Origin: Sinisalibacter lacisalsi
GTDB lineage: Bacteria > Pseudomonadota > Alphaproteobacteria > Rhodobacterales > Rhodobacteraceae
Assembly (NCBI RefSeq): GCF_014640115.1
Contig: NZ_BMGI01000003.1
Location: 310,001-374,000 of the forward strand
Length of the DNA stretch: 64,000 bases
Direction: 5' to 3'
The number at the start of each line of letters is the position of its first letter. Position 1 is the stretch's first letter. Under the pieces are notes generated by a model. That model had not been told where the DNA came from. It saw only the letters and a list, made by a program, of their open reading frames with translations, and made no database searches. A program made the position numbers and the translations under genes. Positions 53,355 to 62,913 of this stretch are shown here, piece after piece.

Positions 53355-54173
53355 TCAAGCCTTATCTTGCTCGCCCTTGCGGGCGAGGTAGGCGGCCCAG
53401 AGATCGGGCCGGCGCGCGCGGGTGATCTGCTCGGCCTGCGCCCGCCGCCACCGTTCGATCTCGCCGTGGTGGCCCGACATCAGCACCGGCGGGATCGCGC
53501 GGCCGCGCCACTCGGCGGGCCGGGTATATTGCGGATGTTCGAGCAATCCGTGCGAAAAGCTCTCCTCCTCGGTCGAGGCGGCATTGCCGAGAACGCCGGG
53601 CAGCAGCCGCACGGTGGCGTCGAGCAGAGCCTGCGCCGCAATCTCGCCGCCGGTCATGACGAAATCACCCAAGCTCACCTCCTCGATGTCGTATTCCTCC
53701 AGCACCCGCTCGTCGACGCCCTCGAAACGCCCGCAGATCAGCGTGATCCCGTCGCAGGCGGCGAAACGATGAGCCATGGTCTGGTCGAACCGCCGCCCGC
53801 GCGGGCTGAGGTAGACCAGCGGCCAGCGTCCGCGGTCGCCCGGCACGCCTTCAGCGGCGGCGTCGATTGCGCGGGCGAGCACGTCGGCGCGCAGCACCAT
53901 GCCCGCGCCGCCGCCCGCCGGCGTGTCGTCGACGTTGCGGTGCTTGCCCTCGCCGAACTGTCGCAGTTCCACGGTTTCGAGCCGCCAGCGCCCCTCGTCG
54001 AGCGCCCGCCCGGTGAGGCTTTCGCCGAGAACGCCGGGAAAGGCGGCAGGGAACAGCGTGATCACCCGCGCCTCCCAGGCGTTGGCCAGGCGGGGCGTGT
54101 CGTCCATCAGCGCGCGCGGCGTGAGGGTGGGGGCGATCTTGAGCCGCCCGTGGCTCTTGGGTTTGTCGCTCAT
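53355..54173 (-). CDS. trmD: tRNA (guanine(37)-N(1))-methyltransferase TrmD
   Basis: 272-residue SPOUT methyltransferase that makes m1G37 in tRNAs, needed to keep reading frame. Knot motifs: [33 protein letters not shown] is clear (about 150-180), with GAGMVLR and the C-terminal [12 protein letters not shown]. The N-terminal 35 residues are an extension not found in E. coli. AGGA precedes ATG 54173. Member of the rpsP-rimM-trmD-rplS set, here with one gene inserted. Confidence 0.97.
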   Translation of the reverse strand: MSDKPKSHGRLKIAPTLTPRALMDDTPRLANAWEARVITLFPAAFPGVLGESLTGRALDEGRWRLETVELRQFGEGKHRNVDDTPAGGGAGMVLRADVLARAIDAAAEGVPGDRGRWPLVYLSPRGRRFDQTMAHRFAACDGITLICGRFEGVDERVLEEYDIEEVSLGDFVMTGGEIAAQALLDATVRLLPGVLGNAASTEEESFSHGLLEHPQYTRPAEWRGRAIPPVLMSGHHGEIERWRRAQAEQITRARRPDLWAAYLARKGEQDKA

Positions 54174-54217
54174 GGCGCGTTCCTACCCAAAAGCCGCGCG
54201 GCTGAGAACGGCTTTCT

Positions 54218-55105
54218 TCAAGGCGTCTCCGGCGCGAGCCGGTCTGCGAGCAGGGAGCCGTAGCCCTCGCCGGGAAACGCGGCATCGAGTTCGTCGAGCC
54301 ATGCCGGATCGGGCAGTTGGTCGGCCGGGGCGCCGGCCTCGATCATGTCGAGCACCCGGCCGCGCGCCTCGTGGCGTGTGCTGGGGGCGGCTGCGTTCAG
54401 CAGGAACGCGGGCAATACTCCGCCCTCGCCGCGTTCGACCAGCGCGCGCAGCAGGGCGGGCGAAGCGATGAACCGAAGCGCGGCGAAATCGAGCCGCGGG
54501 TCGGCGGTGTCGGTGCATACATCATCAAAGAGCAGATCGAACGCCTCGATCCCGGCCTCGATTTCGAGCCGCTGCACCAGCGGGTCGATCTGTGACACCG
54601 AAACCCCGTCGCCTTGCGCCAATGCGGCGCGGAAGCGGTCGTAGGCCGCCCGCGCTGCGGCGGACGCCTCCGGCCAGGGCGGCGGGGTGCCTGGCGCGGG
54701 CGTCGCCTTCAATGCTTCGATCTCGCGGATCGCGTGGTCGAGCATCACGTTCATCTCGGCGGCGTCGCGCAAGGCCCAGGTGCCAACGCCCGCCGCCAAC
54801 CCGGTGATCGCGAGCGGCGCCCAGAGCGGCAGGGCGACGGGGCCGAGAAGCTGCGCGGCCCCCAGCCCGAGGCCCCAACTCGCGACAACGATCCCCGCCT
54901 GCACGACGGCCATGATCGCGAGCCCCGCCCACCCGGCGCCGGTGGCGAGATCGGGTTTGCGCGAGGCAGCCATGTAGAGCAGGAACAGCGCGGCGAACAC
55001 CGGCAGCGCCTGCGCGCCGTGGCCTGCCATCCCGGCGAGCACCGGCCCGCCGTAGAGCGCGGCGGCGAAGAGCACGAGCCCGGCGTGTCCGTGGCGGTTG
55101 ATCAT
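54218..55105 (-). CDS. Hypothetical membrane protein between rimM and trmD
   Basis: 295-residue protein with about five hydrophobic segments in the first half (residues 10-120) and a charged, helical soluble C-terminal half (about 130-295). No family recognised. ATG 55105 has GGAGGGAGG upstream. It interrupts the usually compact rimM-trmD pair and is on the same strand, so it is probably co-transcribed. Confidence 0.8.
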   Translation of the reverse strand: MINRHGHAGLVLFAAALYGGPVLAGMAGHGAQALPVFAALFLLYMAASRKPDLATGAGWAGLAIMAVVQAGIVVASWGLGLGAAQLLGPVALPLWAPLAITGLAAGVGTWALRDAAEMNVMLDHAIREIEALKATPAPGTPPPWPEASAAARAAYDRFRAALAQGDGVSVSQIDPLVQRLEIEAGIEAFDLLFDDVCTDTADPRLDFAALRFIASPALLRALVERGEGGVLPAFLLNAAAPSTRHEARGRVLDMIEAGAPADQLPDPAWLDELDAAFPGEGYGSLLADRLAPETP

Positions 55106-55223
55106 GCTGACGGGCCTCCCTCCGGTAGCGGGCGCGAACCCGGCCGCGTTCACCGCTCAGGAAACGGCAAAATCGCGCGCGGTTCCACCGGGAAAGCGCG
55201 GCGGTTCGGCCCGCAACAGCGGT

Positions 55224-55736
55224 TTATTCGGGAAAGACGCCTTCCGGCGGGTCGACGACGATTCGGCGCGCGGCGAGATCGACCGTGGGCACGGCGGCGC
55301 GGGTGAAGGGCAGGAGCGCGGGGTTTTTCAACCCCGGCCCCGCGATTTCGAGCAGGTCGCCCGCGCCGTGGTTGTGAACCGCGGTGACCCGGCCAAGCGG
55401 CGCGCCGCCGGTATCGACCACGTCGAGGCCGATCAGGTCGGCGTGGTAATACTCGTCGTCCGGCAGCGAGGGCAGGGCGGCACGGTCGGCGAAGAGGCGG
55501 GTGCCCCTGAGCGCGTCGGCGGCCTCCTTGGTGGCGACGCCGGACACCATCGCGGCGAAGCCGTTCTTGACCGGCCGCGCGATCTCGACGGTGAAAGACC
55601 GGCTGTCGTCTTCGGTCCAGAGCGGGCCGTAGGTTGCGATATCCTCCGGCTCGGCGCAAAAGCTTTTCAGCCGCACCTCGCCCTTGACCCCGAAAGCGCC
55701 CGCGATCACGCCGACGCAGATCCGCTCGTCATTCAT
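55224..55736 (-). CDS. rimM: Ribosome maturation factor RimM
   Basis: 170-residue 30S maturation factor that acts on the 16S 3' domain with S19. The N-terminal RimM domain ([21 protein letters not shown]) and C-terminal PRC barrel (about 95-165) are present. 72 bp downstream of rpsP. Confidence 0.96.
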   Translation of the reverse strand: MNDERICVGVIAGAFGVKGEVRLKSFCAEPEDIATYGPLWTEDDSRSFTVEIARPVKNGFAAMVSGVATKEAADALRGTRLFADRAALPSLPDDEYYHADLIGLDVVDTGGAPLGRVTAVHNHGAGDLLEIAGPGLKNPALLPFTRAAVPTVDLAARRIVVDPPEGVFPE

Positions 55737-55808
55737 GGCTGACCTCGCAATGAAAAGCGGCGCGGGACCGGCTGGCCCCGCGCCTGAAGTATAACCAGGA
55801 AAGGCCGA

Positions 55809-56213
55809 TTACTCGGCGCTTTCCTCGGCCACGGCCTCCTCGGCGGGGGCTTCTTCCTCGGCCGGCGCGTTGGCGGCGGCTTCCTTCTCGGCACGCGCGG
55901 CGGCGCGCTCCTGGGCGGCCTTGCCCGGCGTGCCCTTCTTCGGGTTCGAGCGTTCTTTCTTCTCCAGAATGCCGGCGGCTTCGAGCATGCGGGCGACGCG
56001 GTCGGTCGGCTTGGCGCCTTTTTCGAGCCAGGCTTTCGCGCGGTCGAGGTCAAGCTTCACGCGCTCTTCGCTGTCCTTGGGAAGCTGCGGGTTGTAGATG
56101 CCGAGCTTCTCGATGAAGCGACCGTCACGCGGCATGCGGCTGTCGGCGGCGACGATCGAGTAGTGCGGGCGCTTCTTCGAGCCACCACGGGCGAGACGAA
56201 TTTTCATAGCCAT
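55809..56213 (-). CDS. rpsP: 30S ribosomal protein S16
   Basis: 134-residue small-subunit protein; residues 1-85 are normal S16 ([31 protein letters not shown]). The last 50 residues (about 85-134) are a Lys/Ala/Glu-rich extension that E. coli lacks but many alphaproteobacteria have. AGGAGAAAACCC precedes ATG 56213. Follows the chorismate mutase gene by 34 bp. Confidence 0.97.
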   Translation of the reverse strand: MAMKIRLARGGSKKRPHYSIVAADSRMPRDGRFIEKLGIYNPQLPKDSEERVKLDLDRAKAWLEKGAKPTDRVARMLEAAGILEKKERSNPKKGTPGKAAQERAAARAEKEAAANAPAEEEAPAEEAVAEESAE

Positions 56214-56247
56214 GGGTTTTCTCCTGTTTGCTGAGCTATCGCAGGGG

Positions 56248-56553
56248 TCAGTCCTGCTGTTCCTTGTGTTTTTCGTGGTGCTGAATCACTTCAGCGATGA
56301 TGAAGTTGAGAAACTTCTTGGCGAATTCCGGGTCGAGGTCGGCCCGTTTCGCCAGGTCTTCGAGCCGCGCGATCTGCTGCGCTTCTCGCATCGGATCGGA
56401 CGGGGGAAGGTCGTGTTCGGCCTTGAGCTTGCCCACCGCCTGGGTGTGCTTGAAACGCTCGCCGAGGGTGTAGACGAGGATCGCGTCGAGCCGGTCGATC
56501 GAGGCCCGGTGCTCCTTGAGGATTTCGGCGGCGCGCCGGGCGGTGTCGCTCAT
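56248..56553 (-). CDS. Chorismate mutase (AroQ)
   Basis: 101-residue all-helical chorismate mutase that turns chorismate to prephenate for Phe/Tyr synthesis. The helix-1 [27 protein letters not shown] and helix-3 [18 protein letters not shown] segments match the AroQ fold. AAGGAGA is 5 bp from ATG 56553, which settles the start against an in-frame ATG 30 bp upstream. Placed upstream of rpsP, as in relatives. Confidence 0.92.
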   Translation of the reverse strand: MSDTARRAAEILKEHRASIDRLDAILVYTLGERFKHTQAVGKLKAEHDLPPSDPMREAQQIARLEDLAKRADLDPEFAKKFLNFIIAEVIQHHEKHKEQQD

Positions 56554-56579
56554 GGCGGTCTCCTTGTCTGGTGCGTCGG

Positions 56580-57134
56580 TCATGCCCCGGCCTCCTGCGA
56601 AAAGGGGCCGGGATGGCGCCAGATGTTCATCGCGCCGTGCAGCGGGTGAAGGTATTCGCGCTCGAGCCGTGCGCCGAGGCGGGTGGCGAGCGCCTCCGAA
56701 CGGGTGTTGCCGGCGACGATCAGCGAGATCGCGGTGGTCCAGCCCACCTGATCGTAGGCGAAGGCGCGGGCGGCCTGCGCCGCCTCGAAGGCGAAACCCC
56801 GGCCCTCGGCATGGGGCATCAGCGTCCAGCCCAGTTCCGGCTCGGGCCAGCCATCGGGCGCCCAGAGCCCGACGCGGCCCATGTAGCGCCCGCTCACCTT
56901 TTCCTCCAGCGCCCAGAATCCGAAGCCGCGCAAGGCCCAATGGCCGATCATCCCGGCCACCGCGCGCCAGACCTGGTCGCGCGCCAGCGGGCCGCCGACG
57001 AAGACGGAGCGCTCGGAGGCGAAAAACGCGGCCTCGTCGTCGATATCGGCCTCGATCAGCGCGCGCAGGAACAGCCGTTCGGTTTCGAGCGTCGGGATGT
57101 GAATGCTGGTGGGGGCAAGCTCGAGGGCACTCAT
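56580..57134 (-). CDS. GNAT family N-acetyltransferase, paralogue 1
   Basis: 184-residue RimJ/RimL-like GNAT: TERLFLRALIEADIDDEAAFFA, the acetyl-CoA loop MPHAEGRGFAFEAAQAARAF and IVAGNTRSEALATRLGARLE. Probably acetylates a protein N-terminus or a small amine. ATGA overlap with the next GNAT gene upstream; 26 bp before the chorismate mutase start. Confidence 0.9.
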   Translation of the reverse strand: MSALELAPTSIHIPTLETERLFLRALIEADIDDEAAFFASERSVFVGGPLARDQVWRAVAGMIGHWALRGFGFWALEEKVSGRYMGRVGLWAPDGWPEPELGWTLMPHAEGRGFAFEAAQAARAFAYDQVGWTTAISLIVAGNTRSEALATRLGARLEREYLHPLHGAMNIWRHPGPFSQEAGA

Positions 57135-57682
57135 GCGTAGGCCTCCATGCCGCCGTCGGCCATCGCCTCGGGGGAGGGATGGCGGAAGACGATCGTGTCG
57201 GCCTCGGTGTCGCCTTCGGGCAGGGCTGCTGCCGGGTCGGCGAGCGCGCCGAGCTTTTCGGCAAGCCTGATCGAGGCGGCGTTTTCGGGGTGGATGTAGC
57301 TCACCAGGGTGGAAAGCCCGGCATGGGCATAGGCCCAGTCGCGCAGCGCGAAGGCGGCCTCGGCGGCGTAGCCGTGGCCCGCGTGGGCTTCGTAGGTGAA
57401 CCAGCCCAGTTCGATCTCGGGAAAGTGCGGAGGCTGCGCGATCGCGACCTGGCCGACGACTTCGCCGTCGCGTTCCAGCATCAGCCCGCCGACGCCGAGG
57501 AGCGCCCAGCTGGCGAGATCGTTGACGAAGAAAGACCATGCCGCATCGCGGTCGAACGGGCCATCCATGTAGCGGCTGCGCGGCTTGGCTAGCTCAGCGG
57601 CGAAGGTGGCGAAATCTTCGCGTTGTGCCGCGCGGAGCGTCAACCGCTGGGTCTCGATCGAGGGAATCGTGAACGCCGTCAT
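57131..57682 (-). CDS. GNAT family N-acetyltransferase, paralogue 2
   Basis: 183-residue GNAT of the same RimJ/L type as its neighbour: TQRLTLRAAQREDFATFAA, the loop YEAHAGHGYAAEAAFALRDW and IHPENAASIRLAEKLGAL. The two share about the same length and motif order, so they look like a tandem duplication. It is the first of the pair and lies 85 bp after ffh's stop. Confidence 0.9.
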   Translation of the reverse strand: MTAFTIPSIETQRLTLRAAQREDFATFAAELAKPRSRYMDGPFDRDAAWSFFVNDLASWALLGVGGLMLERDGEVVGQVAIAQPPHFPEIELGWFTYEAHAGHGYAAEAAFALRDWAYAHAGLSTLVSYIHPENAASIRLAEKLGALADPAAALPEGDTEADTIVFRHPSPEAMADGGMEAYA

Positions 57683-57767
57683 GCCCGCGCCTCCTGCCGG
57701 GGCGCGTGGCGCGGTCGTGAGGACGCGCCCCCCGCCGGCTGAGCAATATGAGGCGGACGGCGGACCA

Positions 57768-59276
57768 TCACTTCTTCTTTCCGAAACCGGAGAGACCCGA
57801 GGGCAGTTGCATGCCGCCGCCGCCGAGGCCGGGCATGCCGCCGCGCTGCTGGCCGAGCATCTTGGCGGCCTCTTCCATCGCCTTGGGGTCGTTCATATCG
57901 GGCATGCCGCCGGGCATGCCGCCGCCTTTGCCGAACATGCCCTTCATCGCCTGCTTGAGCATCCCGCCTTTGCCCATCTTGCCCATCTTCTTCATCATGT
58001 CCGACATCTGCCGATGCATCTTCAGAAGCTTGTTGAGCTCCGATACCTCCTGGCCGGCGCCGCGCGCCACGCGCTTCTTGCGGCTGGCCTGGAGCAGGGC
58101 GGGGTTGGCGCGTTCCCTCTTCGTCATCGAATCGATCAGCGCGATCTGGCGCTTCAGCATTTTGTCGTCGACGCCGGCGCCCTCCATCTGCTTGGCCATC
58201 TTGCCCATGCCGGGCATCATGCCCATCACGCTTTCCATGCCGCCCATCTTGACCATCTGTTCGAGCTGCATGCGCAGGTCGTTCATGTTGAACTGGCCCT
58301 TCTGGAAGCGCCGCATCATCCGTTCGGCCTGCTCGGCCTCAATGGTGTCCTGCGCCTTCTCGACGAGGGCGACGATATCGCCCATGCCGAGGATGCGGCC
58401 GGCGATGCGCTCGGGCTCGAAGGTTTCGAGCGCGTCCATCTTCTCGCCGAGGCCGACGAAGCGGATCGGCTTGCCGGTGACGGCGCGCATCGAGAACGCG
58501 GCGCCGCCGCGCCCGTCGCCGTCCATCCGGGTCAGCACCACGCCGGTGATGCCCACCTTGGCGTCGAACTCCTGCGCCACCTCGACGGCGACCTGGCCGG
58601 TGAGGCCGTCGACGACCAGCAGGGTTTCACGCGGGGAAACCGCCTTGGAGACGTCCTCGACTTCCTGCATCAGGACTTCGTCGATCTGGAGCCGGCCGGC
58701 GGTGTCGAGCAGGTAGACATCGTAGCCGCCGAGGGAAGCCTGGGTCTTGGCCCGCCTGGCGATGTCGACCGGCTTTTCGCCGGGCACGATCGGCAGGGTG
58801 TCGACCCCGATCTGCTGGCCGAGGATGGCAAGCTGGTCCATCGCGGCGGGGCGGTAGACGTCGAGCGAGGCCATCAGCACGCGCTTGCCCTCGCGGTCCT
58901 TGAGCCGCTTGGCGAGCTTGCCGGTGGTGGTGGTCTTGCCGCCGCCCTGCAGGCCGACCATCAGGATCGGCGCGGGCGGGTTGTCGATCTTGAGCGCGCC
59001 CGGGTCGCCCTCGCCGGTGAGCACGGCGACAAGCTCGTCGTGCACGATCTTGACCACCTGCTGGCCCGGGGTCACCGATTTGGTCACCGCCTGGCCGGTG
59101 GCCTTTTCCTGCACCTTCTTGACGAAATCGCGCGCGACGGGCAGCGAGACATCGGCCTCGAGCAGCGCCACACGGACCTCGCGCAGCGCGGTCTTGACGT
59201 CGTCCTCGGAGAGCGCGCCCTGCTTGGTCAGCCGGTCGAAGACGCCGGAGAGGCGGTCTGATAGGCTTTCGAACAT
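57768..59276 (-). CDS. ffh: Signal recognition particle protein Ffh
   Basis: 502-residue SRP GTPase that brings ribosomes translating membrane proteins to FtsY. N and G domains: GLQGGGKTTTTGKLA, TLLVVDGLTGQ, DGDGRGGAA and the TKTD-like VGLGEKMD. The M domain (about 300-480) is Met-rich with the RNA-binding SGTGT-like KMHRQMSDMMKKMGK, and the tail is Gly/Met-rich. ATG 59276 is chosen over the long upstream frame. The 4.5S RNA gene is not in this window as far as I can see. Confidence 0.98.
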   Translation of the reverse strand: MFESLSDRLSGVFDRLTKQGALSEDDVKTALREVRVALLEADVSLPVARDFVKKVQEKATGQAVTKSVTPGQQVVKIVHDELVAVLTGEGDPGALKIDNPPAPILMVGLQGGGKTTTTGKLAKRLKDREGKRVLMASLDVYRPAAMDQLAILGQQIGVDTLPIVPGEKPVDIARRAKTQASLGGYDVYLLDTAGRLQIDEVLMQEVEDVSKAVSPRETLLVVDGLTGQVAVEVAQEFDAKVGITGVVLTRMDGDGRGGAAFSMRAVTGKPIRFVGLGEKMDALETFEPERIAGRILGMGDIVALVEKAQDTIEAEQAERMMRRFQKGQFNMNDLRMQLEQMVKMGGMESVMGMMPGMGKMAKQMEGAGVDDKMLKRQIALIDSMTKRERANPALLQASRKKRVARGAGQEVSELNKLLKMHRQMSDMMKKMGKMGKGGMLKQAMKGMFGKGGGMPGGMPDMNDPKAMEEAAKMLGQQRGGMPGLGGGGMQLPSGLSGFGKKK

Positions 59277-59491
59277 CTTTCGGCTCCTTTGCCGTTGTTT
59301 TCCCCAAGATAGGGCCGCGCGCGGTGGGCTCCAAACGGCGAGCGCCCCCGTGGGCGCATCCGCGCTGACGGGGGGCGATCCCGGGCTTGTGCCCATGGGA
59401 CCGGAAGACACGGCTTCCGGGGTTTGACGGCCATTTACGCGCGGGCGGGGGGTGAGTCAAGCATTCCGGGAGCGCGCCTGCGGCGAGCGGG

Positions 59492-59544
59492 GCGGGGGGC
59501 GCTGCCCCCCGCGCCCCCCGAGGTATTTCCGGACCCAAGAAGAT
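59492..59544 (-). repeat. Dispersed GC-hairpin repeat, copy F
   Basis: Inverted-orientation copy with hairpin GCGGGGGGC (59492-59500), GCT loop, GCCCCCCGC (59504-59512), then CCCCGAGGTATTTCCGGACCC and AAGAAGATGG. It lies in the 307-bp gap between the divergent ffh and glycosyltransferase starts. The rest of that gap shows no gene. Confidence 0.82.
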
Positions 59545-59583
59545 GGCTTGTGCCGGATGCGGCTTTGCGGCTTTCTGCACCGT

Positions 59584-60363
59584 ATGGACAAGGGTGTGAT
59601 CTACGTGGCCACGGGGTCGGATTACCGCGCGTTGGCTGAGGCCTCGGCGCGCTCATTGCGGGCGGTAGAGCCGGGGCTGGCGGTGGACCTGTTCACCGAC
59701 GATCCGGACGCGGCGGCGCCGGGGCTGTTCGACGCGGTGCACCGGATCGAGACCCCGCATTCGCGCTCGAAGCTCGATTGCATGGCCGCCACGCGGTTCG
59801 AGCGGACGTTGTTTCTGGATGCCGACACGCTGGTGGTGAACCCGCTGGCCGATCTTTTCGACATTCTCGACCGGTTCGAGCTGGCGCTGGCTCATGACGT
59901 GCGCCGGGCGACGGCGCTGATCCGCGAGGGCCGGGAAGAGGTGACACCTTATGCCTTTCCGCAGCTCAACTCGGGCGTGGTGCTGTACCGGCGGTCAGAA
60001 GTTATGCTTGGGTTTCTCTCCGAGTGGGCGCGGCGTTATGCCGAGGCGGGGAGCGGGCGCGACCAGCCGATCCTGAAGGATCTTCTGTGGCGTTCGGATA
60101 TCCGCTTCTACGTGCTGCCGCCGGAGTTCAACCTGCGCCGGGTGACATTGCTCGACGCCTGGGAGCCGGGGGATGCGGTGCCGACGATCCTGCATTCGCA
60201 CCGGCTGATGGACCACATGCGCGGGCAGGGCGCGCGGATCGAGGATGCGGGCGCGCTGGTGGAGGCCGAGCGCGCCGCCTTGACGGCGGAATGGGAGGCC
60301 GTGGGCGGGCGTGAAAGTGACCCGGTGGCGCGTTTTGCCAAGGGGGTCAGCCGAAGCGGGTGA
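59584..60363 (+). CDS. Glycosyltransferase family 8-like protein
   Basis: 259-residue nucleotide-sugar transferase-like protein. It has a GT-A plan: IYVATGSDYRALAEASARSL at the start, the metal-binding DxD in FLDADTLV (about 78-85) and LNSGVVLYRRSE; the HSHRLMD block follows near the end. The product is unknown. It overlaps the convergent dehydratase gene by 17 bp. ATG 59584 is a choice; no good ribosome site is seen and an upstream ATG at 59557 is possible. Confidence 0.8.
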   Translation: MDKGVIYVATGSDYRALAEASARSLRAVEPGLAVDLFTDDPDAAAPGLFDAVHRIETPHSRSKLDCMAATRFERTLFLDADTLVVNPLADLFDILDRFELALAHDVRRATALIREGREEVTPYAFPQLNSGVVLYRRSEVMLGFLSEWARRYAEAGSGRDQPILKDLLWRSDIRFYVLPPEFNLRRVTLLDAWEPGDAVPTILHSHRLMDHMRGQGARIEDAGALVEAERAALTAEWEAVGGRESDPVARFAKGVSRSG

Positions 60364-61318
60364 GCGCCTCGGCGAAGAGCGGCGCGTCGACGTTGCCGCC
60401 GGAGGCCACCACGATCACCGTATCGGCTTCGAGCGCCGCGCCATGGTAGAGCGCCGCCGCCAGCGCCACCGCGCCACCCGGCTCGATCACGATTTTAAGC
60501 CGGGTGAAGGCCGCCGCCATGGCGCGCAGGGCGTCGTCGTCGGGCACCGCGAAGCCGGGGCCGCAGAGGCGGGCCATGTGCGGGAAGGTGAGCTGCCCCG
60601 GCGAAGGCGTGACGATGGCATCGCAGAGCGAGCCGGTGAGGCGGTCGTTTGCCACGATATGGCCGGCGGCGAGCGAGCGGGCGGTATCGTCGAAGCCCGC
60701 GGGTTCGGCCGGGCGCACCCGCATTCCCGGGGCGTCGGCCTCGCAGGCGAGAGCGATCCCGGACGTCAGCCCGCCGCCGCCGCAGGGCACCAGCACCTCC
60801 GCCTCGTGCACGCCCAGTTCGGCGGCCTGCGCGGCGATCTCCAGCCCCGTCGTGCCCTGCCCGGCGATCACCTCGGGCTCGTCGAAGGGTTTGACCAGCA
60901 TCAGCCCGCGCTTGGTGGCCAGCCGCGCGCCGATCTCGTCGCGGTCTTCGCTGGCGCGATCGTAGAGCACCACCTCGGCGCCGAGCGCGCGGGTGTTGGC
61001 GATCTTCAGCGCCGGCGCGTCGGCGGGCATCACGATCACCGCCGGCACGCCGAATTCGCGCGCCGCCAGCGCCACGCCCTGGGCGTGGTTGCCGGAGGAA
61101 AAGGCGATGACGCCGCGGGCGCGGGTGGCCGCGTCCATCGCCGCCAGCGCATTGCGCGCGCCACGATACTTGAAGCTGCCGGTATGCTGGAGGCATTCGG
61201 GTTTCACCAGCACGCGGCGGCCGGCGATCTCGTCGAGGAAGGGCGAGGCGAGCAGCGGGGTGCGGCGGGCATGGCCTTCGAGGCGGCGGCCGGCGGCGCG
61301 GATCATGTCGATGTTCAT
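60347..61318 (-). CDS. PLP-dependent threonine/serine dehydratase-like enzyme
   Basis: 323-residue fold-type II PLP enzyme. The lysine that binds PLP is in TGSFKYRGA (about residue 50), with FSSGNHAQGVAL, the phosphate-binding CGGGGL and SGGNVD. It fits catabolic threonine dehydratase (TdcB/IlvA core) without the C-terminal ACT domain; serine racemase is an alternative. ATGA overlap with the hydrolase gene upstream. Third gene of a coupled trio. Confidence 0.9.
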   Translation of the reverse strand: MNIDMIRAAGRRLEGHARRTPLLASPFLDEIAGRRVLVKPECLQHTGSFKYRGARNALAAMDAATRARGVIAFSSGNHAQGVALAAREFGVPAVIVMPADAPALKIANTRALGAEVVLYDRASEDRDEIGARLATKRGLMLVKPFDEPEVIAGQGTTGLEIAAQAAELGVHEAEVLVPCGGGGLTSGIALACEADAPGMRVRPAEPAGFDDTARSLAAGHIVANDRLTGSLCDAIVTPSPGQLTFPHMARLCGPGFAVPDDDALRAMAAAFTRLKIVIEPGGAVALAAALYHGAALEADTVIVVASGGNVDAPLFAEALTRFG

Positions 61319-62166
61319 GCGGGGTCTCGTGTTTGGGAGGCGTTGGTGATCTCGGCGAGCCAGGCCCGGATCACGGCGAGCGCGTCGGGCTCGTCGAGCC
61401 AAGGCACGTGGCCGCGATCTTCCAGCCGGGCATAGCCCATGTCGGGGCGGCGGCGGCGCATCTCGTCGGCGGTGGACTGCGCGAGAATGTCGGACCCTGC
61501 GCCGTGGATCAGGGCGACGGGCAGGCCATCGAGCGCGTCGAACAGCGGCCAGAGCGGCGGGATTTCGGCGCCGTCGGCGAAGCCGTGGGCGAGCGCCGGG
61601 TCGTAGGTGATTGCAAGGCCGGTTTCGGTTTCGGTGAAGAGGTTCTTCACGTCGGCGAGCCAGCGTTCGCGGGGCACGTTCGCAAATCCCACGGCGGTGC
61701 GTGCCCGAGCTTCGGCGGCGGCCTCGTAGCTGTCCGCGCCCGGGTTGCGCCCGATGTAGGCGGCGATGCTTGCGAGGCCCTCGGGGGCGATCTCGGGGCC
61801 GATATCGTTGAGGCAGACGCCGAGCAGCCGCTCCTTCGCCGTGGCCGCCAGCAGCATCGCGATCAGCCCGCCGCGCGAGGTGCCGAGGATGGCGGCGCGG
61901 GCGAGGCCGAGGTGATCCATCAGCCCGTGCACGTCGCGGGCCTCCTGCTCGATGGTGTAGCTGCCCGGATCGCCCCATTGCGAGCGCCCGCGGCCGCGAT
62001 AATCGGGGCGGATCAGGCGAACGCTTGGGAGGTGCGGGGCGAGAAAGTCGAAATCGTCGCCGTTGCGGGTGAGCCCGGCGAGCGCGATCAGTGGCAGGCC
62101 CGTGCCTTCGTCGCGGTAAGCGAGGCGCAGCCCGTCTTCTGCGGTGAAGAACTGCGGTTCGGTCAT
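61315..62166 (-). CDS. Alpha/beta hydrolase
   Basis: 283-residue alpha/beta hydrolase-fold enzyme. Nucleophile Ser in GTSRGG (about 93-98), with ALAGLTRNGDDFDFL for the oxyanion region, the acidic residue in the IHGAGSDIL loop and the histidine in RGHVPWLDEP. ATGA overlaps join it to the dehalogenase gene upstream and the dehydratase downstream. Substrate not known. Confidence 0.92.
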   Translation of the reverse strand: MTEPQFFTAEDGLRLAYRDEGTGLPLIALAGLTRNGDDFDFLAPHLPSVRLIRPDYRGRGRSQWGDPGSYTIEQEARDVHGLMDHLGLARAAILGTSRGGLIAMLLAATAKERLLGVCLNDIGPEIAPEGLASIAAYIGRNPGADSYEAAAEARARTAVGFANVPRERWLADVKNLFTETETGLAITYDPALAHGFADGAEIPPLWPLFDALDGLPVALIHGAGSDILAQSTADEMRRRRPDMGYARLEDRGHVPWLDEPDALAVIRAWLAEITNASQTRDPA

Positions 62167-62852
62167 AGCGCCGCGGCGATCTCGGGAATGGTGGTGAGAT
62201 CGGGCAGTTCCTCGTGTGGCGGGTGGCCCAAGCGCTCCGGCGGTGCGCCCGCCCGGTTGATCCACGCGGTGAGAAAGCCGAAGCCCGAGGCGGCGGCGGC
62301 ATCCCAGCCGTTGGCCGAGACGAAGAGCACCGAATCGCGCCGGCAGTCGAACCGGGTGGTGACCAGCTCGTAGACCTGTGGCGCGGGCTTGAAGATGCCG
62401 ACGCTTTCGACCGAGAGCACGTCGTCGAGCAGCGCCTCGATTCCGGCCGAGTGCACCGCGGCGTCGAGCATCGCGGGTGAGCCGTTCGAAAGGATCGCGG
62501 TGGCAATCCCCGCCTGTTTCAGCCGGGCGAGCACTTCGGGCACCTCGGGATACGCTGCCAGTTGCCAGTAGAGCGCCAACAGGCGCTCGCGCAGCTCCGC
62601 TTCGCCCGCGAGGCCCTGCGCGGCGAGGGCCCAATCGAGCCCATCCTTGGTGACGGCCCAGAAATCGCGGTGTTCGCCGGTGATCGCGCGCAGCCAGCTG
62701 TATTCGAGCTGCTTGTGGCGCCAGTCCGCGGCGAGCCTTTGCCAGCTTTCGGCGATGGCGCCGTTCTCGGGCAGGGCGGCGGCGTTGCGCGCGGCGGCGG
62801 ACACGTCGAACAGGGTGCCGTAAGCGTCGAAGATGCAGGCGGTGATGGGCAT
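62163..62852 (-). CDS. Haloacid dehalogenase type II (HAD family)
   Basis: 229-residue HAD enzyme like L-2-haloacid dehalogenase. Nucleophile Asp in FDAYGTLFD (8-16), SNGSPAML, KPAPQVY and the SANGWDAAAASGFGF block that is a hallmark of the type II group. It could remove halogen from 2-haloacids; a phosphatase role is less likely given the SANGWD block. First gene of the coupled trio. Confidence 0.93.
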   Translation of the reverse strand: MPITACIFDAYGTLFDVSAAARNAAALPENGAIAESWQRLAADWRHKQLEYSWLRAITGEHRDFWAVTKDGLDWALAAQGLAGEAELRERLLALYWQLAAYPEVPEVLARLKQAGIATAILSNGSPAMLDAAVHSAGIEALLDDVLSVESVGIFKPAPQVYELVTTRFDCRRDSVLFVSANGWDAAAASGFGFLTAWINRAGAPPERLGHPPHEELPDLTTIPEIAAAL

Positions 62853-62913
62853 GGGGCCTCCGGTCGGTCTCACGCCCGAGACGATGGCACGGCCGGTGCG
62901 GGGAGGAAAGGGG

